Assembly: GCA_002367105.1 (NCBI GenBank)
Contig: DFCS01000031.1
Span: forward strand, 1-29,730
From: Hungatella sp. UBA3048
GTDB lineage: Bacteria > Bacillota > Clostridia > Lachnospirales > Lachnospiraceae
DNA length: 29,730 bases
Direction of reading: 5' to 3'
Part shown: positions 24,641-29,730 of the stretch, piece by piece
Layout: each line of letters opens with the position of its first letter
Numbering within the stretch: position 1 is the first letter of the stretch
Translations under genes and position numbers: made by a program
The notes under the pieces: model-generated
The model's database searches: none
Told to the model about the DNA's origin: nothing
The model's input: the letters and a program-made list of their open reading frames with translations, nothing else

Positions 24641-25598
24641 AGCCATTCTCCCTGTCTAAATCCATTAAAGTCATAAAGTAAATATCAGTAAAAATAACAT
24701 CAGCGTCATAGTACCCCTGTTCAGCCTTTTGCTTGGCCTGTTCCACTGCCAGATATCCCATATATTCCTGCTGCTGGACAATGACGCCGTGTAGAATCCC
24801 TTCCTTCATGGCATTGACGGCCTCATTATTTAAATCAAAAGCTAAAATATGATCATAGATTTCTTTTAGATTATTGTTTCTTCTGCCTAAAGTCTGTGCG
24901 GCTGTACCTTCGATACAGACCAGGGTATCTGCCTCAGGGTATGTCCTTTTTGCTTCATAATAGCTGTCGCTGAACTGAAGGGCATCATAGTAATCATATT
25001 TAAGGTCTAATATTTTCATATCAGAATAGGACTTAATGGCATCCTTAAAGCCTTTATAGCGCTGCTCCAGATTAGGATATCCCTCAGCTCCTGACATAAT
25101 GATAATATTTGCTTTCTGTTCTGTAGCTTCCGCCGTTTTTTCTCCCATCAGATACCCAGCACTGTAATTATCTGTTCCGATATAAAGCCTGTTTGGGAAA
25201 TTCTCTATATCAGTATCCACAAAGATAATCTGGATTCCCTTTTCCTCTGCCTTCTTAAGCGCTGATAGATAACAGTCATCTTCAATTCCCTGAACAATAA
25301 TGGCATCTACCTTTGCTGCAGTGTTTTTTTCTATGAGAGACGCCATCTGATCCACATTATAGTTCAACTGAGGGATTTCCACTTTTACATCTACCCCAAG
25401 ATCCTTTCCTGCCGACATAACTCCATTTCCCACAATGCTCCAATAGCCATAATCACTGTGGGGCAAAATCATGGTGATGCGAAGGGGTGATGCTGTATTT
25501 TCTCTTTTTCCCTTATTTTGAGACAGGAGGAACCCCCCCGTTCCCAGAGATACAACAATAAATGCTAAGAACGCATAAAAATACCTTCTTTTTTTCAC
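24627..25598 (-). CDS. Membrane-anchored periplasmic-binding-protein-like sugar sensor
   Basis: This 323-residue protein has a basic N-terminus and one hydrophobic segment (about 8-26) without a lipobox cysteine, so it is probably held as a signal anchor. The rest is a CUT2/LacI-type periplasmic binding fold (ITMILPHSDYGYWSIVGNGV, then VDAIIVQGIED and IIFVDTDIENFPNRLYIGTD). The start is GTG with AGAGAGG 8 bases upstream. It is not the transporter's binding protein, which is the separate mglB, and it lies directly before and overlaps the kinase gene. This matches the XylFII part of XylFII-LytS-YesN three-component systems, where a sugar-bound anchored protein activates the kinase. The ligand is probably a hexose, by context. 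Confidence 0.88.
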   Translation of the reverse strand: MKKRRYFYAFLAFIVVSLGTGGFLLSQNKGKRENTASPLRITMILPHSDYGYWSIVGNGVMSAGKDLGVDVKVEIPQLNYNVDQMASLIEKNTAAKVDAIIVQGIEDDCYLSALKKAEEKGIQIIFVDTDIENFPNRLYIGTDNYSAGYLMGEKTAEATEQKANIIIMSGAEGYPNLEQRYKGFKDAIKSYSDMKILDLKYDYYDALQFSDSYYEAKRTYPEADTLVCIEGTAAQTLGRRNNNLKEIYDHILAFDLNNEAVNAMKEGILHGVIVQQQEYMGYLAVEQAKQKAEQGYYDADVIFTDIYFMTLMDLDRENGYGKK

Positions 25599-25630
25599 CT
25601 TGCTAACCTCTCTCTTCTAATAATAAGAAT

Positions 25631-25659
25631 ATTATAATAGAGGCACAAATAAGTTGCAA
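25631..25659 (-). promoter_or_regulatory. Promoter of the sensor, kinase and regulator genes
   Basis: On the minus strand TTGCAA (25654-25659) and TATAAT (25631-25636) are 17 bases apart, a near-consensus housekeeping promoter inside the 72-base gap after mglC. It would give constitutive expression of the sensing system independent of the regulated mgl promoter. Confidence 0.75.
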
Positions 25660-25670
25660 TTTTTAAATTT

Positions 25671-26672
25671 TTAATCTTTTCCAGCATATTTACGGACATC
25701 TATAGCAACAGCAATAATGATAATCAGTCCTTTTACAATAAACTGCCAATAGGAGCTGAGACCGATAAATGTCAGTCCGTAATTAATAATGTTAAAAATC
25801 AATACACCGAAGACCACCCCGCCTACAGTACCCACTCCACCTCCTGCTGAGCATCCTCCTACAATACAGGAAGCAATAGCATCAAGCTCATACGAAAGGC
25901 CATAGGAGCTGGAGGCTGAACCAGTACGTGTGGCTTCCAGACAGCCGGCCAACCCATACAAAGCTCCTGCCAGCATATAGGTAATCATCAGTATTTTAAA
26001 TACATTAATACCGGATACCTTTGCGGCAATAGGATTTCCCCCAACTGCAAAGATTTCTTTTCCAAGACAGGTTTTTGTCTGTAGTATCCATACTGCCACT
26101 GCGCAGCCCAAAGCTATGATTACCAGATAGGGGATACCTGCAATATTGCCTGTACCGATCCTGCTAAAACTCTTTAAGTACCCGCCCAGGGGCTGAGAAT
26201 TATTAGGAGCTTTATTAAAATACAAACAATTGATGCCGTAAACAACCATCTGAGTTCCCAAAGTAGCGAGGAAAGCTGGAACTTTCAGCTTTGCCACAGC
26301 AATTCCGTTAAAGGCTCCTACTAGGACCCCCACCAGAACAGCTGCTAATACAGGTATAAAAATAGGCATTTCTGGCAGTCCTGGCCAGAATTTAATATAA
26401 TATTCACTGGTTTGGGCAAGAGAGCCGGCTACCACTGCGGTAAGCCCCACAACCCGCCCCCCAGAAAGATCCGCTGAACCAGAAACAATTATAAACATAC
26501 AGCCTAGAGCCACTAAAATACGGGTAGAACTCTGTGTCAGAATATCTGTTAGCACTCTCAAAGATAAGAATCTGGGGGAAATCATGGCAATTGCCCCAAT
26601 CATAATGATCATAATGATATAAAGAGCATAGTTCATCATAATAATTTTAAGATCTGATTTTTTACTGTACAT
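25671..26672 (-). CDS. mglC: Galactose/methyl-galactoside ABC transporter permease
   Basis: This 333-residue membrane permease of the CUT2 class has about ten hydrophobic segments. The C-terminal part (INYGLTFIGLSSYWQFIVKG followed by KYAGKD) and the central GGNPIAAKVSGINVFK and YELDAIASCIVGG are very close to the MglC pattern rather than RbsC or XylH. It follows mglA by 6 bases, with its ribosome binding site (GGGAGG) inside the end of mglA. It forms the channel through which the MglB-bound sugar enters. Confidence 0.94.
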   Translation of the reverse strand: MYSKKSDLKIIMMNYALYIIMIIMIGAIAMISPRFLSLRVLTDILTQSSTRILVALGCMFIIVSGSADLSGGRVVGLTAVVAGSLAQTSEYYIKFWPGLPEMPIFIPVLAAVLVGVLVGAFNGIAVAKLKVPAFLATLGTQMVVYGINCLYFNKAPNNSQPLGGYLKSFSRIGTGNIAGIPYLVIIALGCAVAVWILQTKTCLGKEIFAVGGNPIAAKVSGINVFKILMITYMLAGALYGLAGCLEATRTGSASSSYGLSYELDAIASCIVGGCSAGGGVGTVGGVVFGVLIFNIINYGLTFIGLSSYWQFIVKGLIIIIAVAIDVRKYAGKD

Positions 26673-26678
26673 CTGTTC

Positions 26679-28235
26679 CTATACCTCCCTTTTATCCGAT
26701 GATTCTGTTTTCTCTACTGCGCTTGCCAGATGCATAATCCGTTCCTCAGTCACTTCATCGCCTTCTATAATTCCTGATACTCTGCCCTCACACATCACCA
26801 TAATCCTGTCTGACATCCCCATAAGCTCAGGCATTTCAGAGCTTATCATAATCACACTTTTTCCCTCGGAAGCCATCTGCTCCATCAGACTGTAGATTTC
26901 ATACTTAGCTCCTACATCAATGCCTCTTGTTGGCTCATCTAAAATCAGCAGATCCGGATTTATCAGCATCCATCTTCCAAGAAGAGCTTTCTGCTGATTT
27001 CCTCCGGACAGATATTGAATCTGGGTCTTCAGTCCGGGAGTTTTAATAGAAAAAGAGTCCACATATTTTTTCGCATCCAGTGTTCTCTTTTTCCTGCTGA
27101 GAAAAAGCCTTCCTCCCGTATACTCTTTCTTATGGGCGCTCTGATTTGCCATAACAATATTTTCTTCTACAGACAGCATGGGGAATATTCCGGTGGATCT
27201 CCGTTCTTCTGTCAGAAGCGCCATCTTATGTTTGATCGCTTCTGATGGAGAATGAATGGACACCTCAGTCCCATTGATGAATATCTGTCCTCCCGCTGTT
27301 TTTCTCAGCCCAAAGATTGCCTCCATCAGTTCTGTCCTCTGAGCGCCCACGAGCCCGCCTATCCCCAGGATCTCCCCTTTTTTTATCTGAAAGCTGATAT
27401 TTTTAAAAGAATGAGGATTTTGTGATGTGAGGTTTTTTGCTTCCAGCATCACGCGTTCTGGCTTATGATTTTTTGGAGGAAATCGGTTGGTCATCTCTCT
27501 CCCTACCATTCGGTTGACAATTAAATCCATATTCATTTCATTGGAAGCCCAGCTTCCAACCAGCTTGCCATCGCGCATGATGGTCACTTCATCAGAAATT
27601 GTTAAAACTTCTTCAATCTTATGAGAAATATAAATAATCGCTACTTTCTGTGCAGTTAACTGCCTGATGATCCGAAACAGAAGCTCAGATTCTCCATCTG
27701 TCAGGGAGGAGGTAGGTTCATCCATAATAATAACCTTTGCTCCGTAAGAAACAGCTCTTGCAATTTCCAGAAGCTGACAATGGGAGACTGATAAATTGCT
27801 TACCATTTCCCTGGGATTCACAGCGATTCCAAGATGATCAAACAGCCCGGCTGTCTGATCATACATGGTTTTATAATCCACCCATTTGATTCCACCTATT
27901 TTTTTATAAGGTATTCTGCCTACCCAGATGTTTTCCATGACATTTCTGACTCTTATGGGATGTAGTTCCTGATGAATCATGGAAATTCCATGGTCCATTG
28001 CATTTTTTGTATCAGCAAAATAGACCTTTTCACCATTTATAAAAATTTCTCCCTCATCCGGATGATAGATGCCGAACGCACACTTCATCAGAGTGGATTT
28101 TCCTGCACCGTTTTCTCCCATAAGAGCATGAACAGTTCCTGCTTTTATTTTAAGTGAAACCTGATCCAGCGCTTTCACACCCGGAAAGCTTTTGCTTATT
28201 TCTTTCATTTCAAGGACAATCTCTTGCTCCTCCAT
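26679..28235 (-). CDS. mglA: Galactose/methyl-galactoside ABC transporter ATPase
   Basis: This 518-residue CUT2 ATPase has two ABC modules. The first has Walker A GENGAGKST (40-48), signature NLSVSHCQLLEIARA and Walker B VIIMDEPTSS. The second has the usual degenerate Walker A of this family (GLVGAQRTE), then LSGGNQQKALLGRW and LLILDEPTRGIDVGAKYEIY. ALLTEERRSTGIF and VMISSEMPELMGMSDRI are typical of MglA. AAAGGAGG lies 8 bases before the ATG. It is separated from mglB by 102 bases containing a hairpin with a T-run. Confidence 0.95.
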   Translation of the reverse strand: MEEQEIVLEMKEISKSFPGVKALDQVSLKIKAGTVHALMGENGAGKSTLMKCAFGIYHPDEGEIFINGEKVYFADTKNAMDHGISMIHQELHPIRVRNVMENIWVGRIPYKKIGGIKWVDYKTMYDQTAGLFDHLGIAVNPREMVSNLSVSHCQLLEIARAVSYGAKVIIMDEPTSSLTDGESELLFRIIRQLTAQKVAIIYISHKIEEVLTISDEVTIMRDGKLVGSWASNEMNMDLIVNRMVGREMTNRFPPKNHKPERVMLEAKNLTSQNPHSFKNISFQIKKGEILGIGGLVGAQRTELMEAIFGLRKTAGGQIFINGTEVSIHSPSEAIKHKMALLTEERRSTGIFPMLSVEENIVMANQSAHKKEYTGGRLFLSRKKRTLDAKKYVDSFSIKTPGLKTQIQYLSGGNQQKALLGRWMLINPDLLILDEPTRGIDVGAKYEIYSLMEQMASEGKSVIMISSEMPELMGMSDRIMVMCEGRVSGIIEGDEVTEERIMHLASAVEKTESSDKREV

Positions 28236-28256
28236 TTACAATACCTCCTTTGGGGC

Positions 28257-28306
28257 AAAAAGAACATGCTGATTTTCTATGGCACTTTTTAAAAACCAGC
28301 ATGTTC
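28257..28306 (-). terminator. Partial terminator/attenuator between mglB and mglA
   Basis: GAACATGCTG (28262-28271) and CAGCATGTTC (28297-28306) form a perfect 10-bp stem with a 25-base loop. On the minus strand it is followed by TTTTT (28257-28261). It ends 21 bases before the mglA start codon. Such hairpins after binding-protein genes usually give more binding protein than membrane subunits. Confidence 0.75.
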
Positions 28307-28337
28307 CGTATTGGCTGTAATCTGTTGTCAGCACCTA

Positions 28338-29477
28338 TTATTTAAATTTCACATTAGTAATGTCGTAATTGGCATCTTCCACATTGTCCTTTGCGATTGT
28401 CTTATAATCCAGCCATACTCTGTGACCTTCCACAGTAACGCTTTCCATTCCCATAGATTCTGTTGTTACTTCTTCTCCCTTACTTGTCAGATACATAACT
28501 TTATAGATGGCTTTGGCTAAATTAACAGGGTTGTTTAAAGCGGTTACAAGCAGGGTCCCGTCTTTGACGGCTTCGCATCCTACTACAGTGGCATCTACAC
28601 CGGTTACGGGAATATACTGGCCCTCTCCTTCAAAGAAGCCCCCCGCTTTTAATGCTTCTATTGCGCCAAGTGCCATATCATCATTACATGCAATAATTGC
28701 ATCTATATCATCTCTGTAATTTGCAAGTAGTGCCGATACTTTCTCCTGTGCAGTTGCTCTGGAATAATCGCATACAATCTCCCCGCCTATATTGTTCAGA
28801 CCGATTCCAGCCGCTTTGATAGCATCTACGGAGTATTGGGAGCGCACAATGGTGTCATAATGAGACTGTATTCCAAGAAGCATAACATAGTCCATTTTAC
28901 CATTGCCGTTTCTGTCCGCTTCCGGATGGGTTTTCCAGTATTCCACAAGAGCTTCTCCCATGATGCTTCCTGATTTTGGAGCATTGGAACTTACCAGATA
29001 TAACTTATCATTTTTTTCAAAATCTTCATCCTTCGGAGAGTCTGTGTTTGCAAAAATTGCATAACATCCGGCTTCTTTCAGCTGATCGCAAATCTCACTG
29101 ATCGCACCTGTATTGATGTTGTTCAGTACCAGATAATCCACATCTTTTGTCAGGAAGTTGTTCATATTATTGGTCTGGTTACTTGTATCATTCTGACTGT
29201 CCGCATCCATTACCTTAATGGTCTGATCTGCTTCAGAAACGTTTAAGAGTGTCTGGCGTGTATTTGAGATAAAAGTATCTGCAAAGTTGTACCAGCATAC
29301 CCCTGCAACCATTTCTTTGCTGCTGTCTCCTCCCTCTGTGTTATTTTCCACATTTCCACTGCTTTCTGTAGTCTTCTCGATCTGCGCATTTACCGGCTCA
29401 GACTTTCCGGCAGTACTGCTGCAGCCACTTAGCACCAAACATGTTCCCATAACAAACATCATCATCTTTTTCTTCAC
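28338..29477 (-). CDS. mglB: Galactose/glucose-binding lipoprotein of the mgl transporter
   Basis: This lipid-anchored binding protein of 379 residues has lipobox LVLSGC with lipidated Cys19, then a Ser/Glu/Asn-rich linker to about residue 54. The CUT2 sugar-binding fold follows. The loop DRNGNGKMD (188-196) matches the EF-hand-like calcium site of galactose/glucose-binding protein (DxNxxGxxx), supporting an MglB rather than RbsB assignment. NDDMALGAIEALKAGG and VTGVDAT are typical of the family. The start is GTG with AGGAGG 8 bases upstream. It is the first gene of the mglBAC operon. Confidence 0.93.
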   Translation of the reverse strand: MKKKMMMFVMGTCLVLSGCSSTAGKSEPVNAQIEKTTESSGNVENNTEGGDSSKEMVAGVCWYNFADTFISNTRQTLLNVSEADQTIKVMDADSQNDTSNQTNNMNNFLTKDVDYLVLNNINTGAISEICDQLKEAGCYAIFANTDSPKDEDFEKNDKLYLVSSNAPKSGSIMGEALVEYWKTHPEADRNGNGKMDYVMLLGIQSHYDTIVRSQYSVDAIKAAGIGLNNIGGEIVCDYSRATAQEKVSALLANYRDDIDAIIACNDDMALGAIEALKAGGFFEGEGQYIPVTGVDATVVGCEAVKDGTLLVTALNNPVNLAKAIYKVMYLTSKGEEVTTESMGMESVTVEGHRVWLDYKTIAKDNVEDANYDITNVKFK

Positions 29478-29513
29478 TGTATTATCCTCCTTTTATATAG
29501 ATCTTGCAGATTC

Positions 29514-29522
29514 ACTATAGCA
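29514..29522 (-). promoter_or_regulatory. Probable extended -10 of the mglB promoter
   Basis: The minus strand has TGCTATAGT about 37 bases before the GTG start, an extended -10. The hexamer 17 bases further upstream (TTTAAT) is a poor -35. This suits a promoter that needs an activator such as the YesN-type regulator. Confidence 0.5.
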
Positions 29523-29548
29523 TGGGGAAGATACCGATTAAATTCTAA

Positions 29549-29607
29549 TATTTTGTAATCAATATTGGTTTTTTGTCCAGTTGCTTAAAAACTTTCAACT
29601 ATTTTGT
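29549..29607 (-). repeat. Three phased A-rich direct repeats upstream of mglB
   Basis: On the minus strand ACAAAATA occurs at 29600-29607 and 29549-29556, with ACAAAAAA at 29569-29576. The start-to-start distances are 31 and 20 bases, close to three and two helical turns, so all three would lie on one face of the DNA just upstream of the weak -35. This is the arrangement expected of sites for an AraC-type activator. AT-richness makes chance occurrence possible. Confidence 0.4.
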
Positions 29608-29630
29608 CATTGTTATACTTTCTTGCATTA

Positions 29631-29644
29631 CGGAGCGTTTTCCG
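29631..29644 (-). promoter_or_regulatory. Possible CcpA (cre-like) site upstream of mglB
   Basis: The minus-strand sequence CGGAAAACGCTCCG has the cre core (GAAAACGCT) and agrees with the consensus TGAAARCGYTTTCW at about 10 of 14 positions. It lies about 110 bases upstream of the -10, farther than usual for repression by roadblock. Weak candidate. Confidence 0.3.
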
Positions 29645-29730
29645 CCTACCAGAAAACTTATACTCTTACGCTTTATATTAACAATAACGTCAGAAAGAAT
29701 GGCTTATAAGTAAGCGATGAATAAGATACC

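Noticed and set aside
26679..28235. Degenerate second Walker A and atypical first signature in MglA, as if the ATPase were broken
   Set aside because: GLVGAxRTE in the second domain and SVSxxQ in the first are normal in the MglA family.
1..29730. Mobile elements, CRISPR arrays, tRNA or rRNA genes
   Set aside because: No transposase, integrase, regularly spaced repeats or tRNA-like T-arm sequences were seen on either strand.

Overview
The window looks like part of a chromosome from an anaerobic, host-associated Clostridia (Firmicutes), most like a Lachnospiraceae-type genome. The evidence is AT-rich DNA, strong AGGAGG ribosome binding sites with some GTG and TTG starts, YesN/LytS-type two-component genes, LicT-type antitermination, CUT1 and CUT2 sugar ABC transporters, and a large secreted glycosidase with FIVAR and glucan/choline-type cell-wall-binding repeats. 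Species cannot be named from the sequence. Every convincing gene lies on the minus strand, so transcription runs from high to low coordinates. The content is almost entirely carbohydrate sensing, uptake and hydrolysis, in three modules.

Module A (about 20254-29730): an mglBAC-type galactose/glucose ABC transporter is followed by a membrane-anchored periplasmic-binding-protein-like sensor, a LytS/YesM-type histidine kinase, a YesN-type AraC response regulator, an acetyl-esterase-like hydrolase and a small coiled-coil membrane protein. The sensor, kinase and regulator form a three-component sugar-sensing system with their own good promoter (TTGCAA-17-TATAAT). The mglB promoter is weak at -35 and is preceded by helically phased A-rich repeats, as expected for an activated promoter. 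A hairpin with a T-run sits between mglB and mglA. A bidirectional terminator (20140-20185) closes the module.

Module B (about 5512-19880): a FadR-type GntR regulator has a near-consensus promoter overlapped by an inverted repeat. It is followed by a CUT1 binding lipoprotein, two permeases, a GH38 alpha-mannosidase, an orphan YesN-type response regulator, and a 1641-residue secreted modular GH97 enzyme (NPCBM, Ig-like, GH97, Ig-like, concanavalin-like, three FIVAR, cell-wall-binding repeats). No CUT1 ATPase gene is present, so a shared MsmX/UgpC-type ATPase encoded elsewhere is presumed. The likely role is release of sugars from mannose- and galactose-bearing glycans outside the cell, import, and cytoplasmic demannosylation.

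Module C (about 378-5381): a beta-glucoside PTS operon containing licT, a fused EIIBCA permease, a 6-phospho-beta-glucosidase, the 3' stump of a Cof-type HAD phosphatase, and an HPr-like phosphocarrier. Two RAT/terminator switches are visible, one before licT and one between licT and the permease gene. The HPr paralogue keeps His15 but has Lys where Ser46 should be, so it should escape HPr kinase control.

The least explained stretch is 19818-20253. It holds plus-strand hairpins ending in a strong plus-strand terminator and may encode a small RNA. I saw no tRNA, rRNA, CRISPR array, insertion sequence or phage gene.
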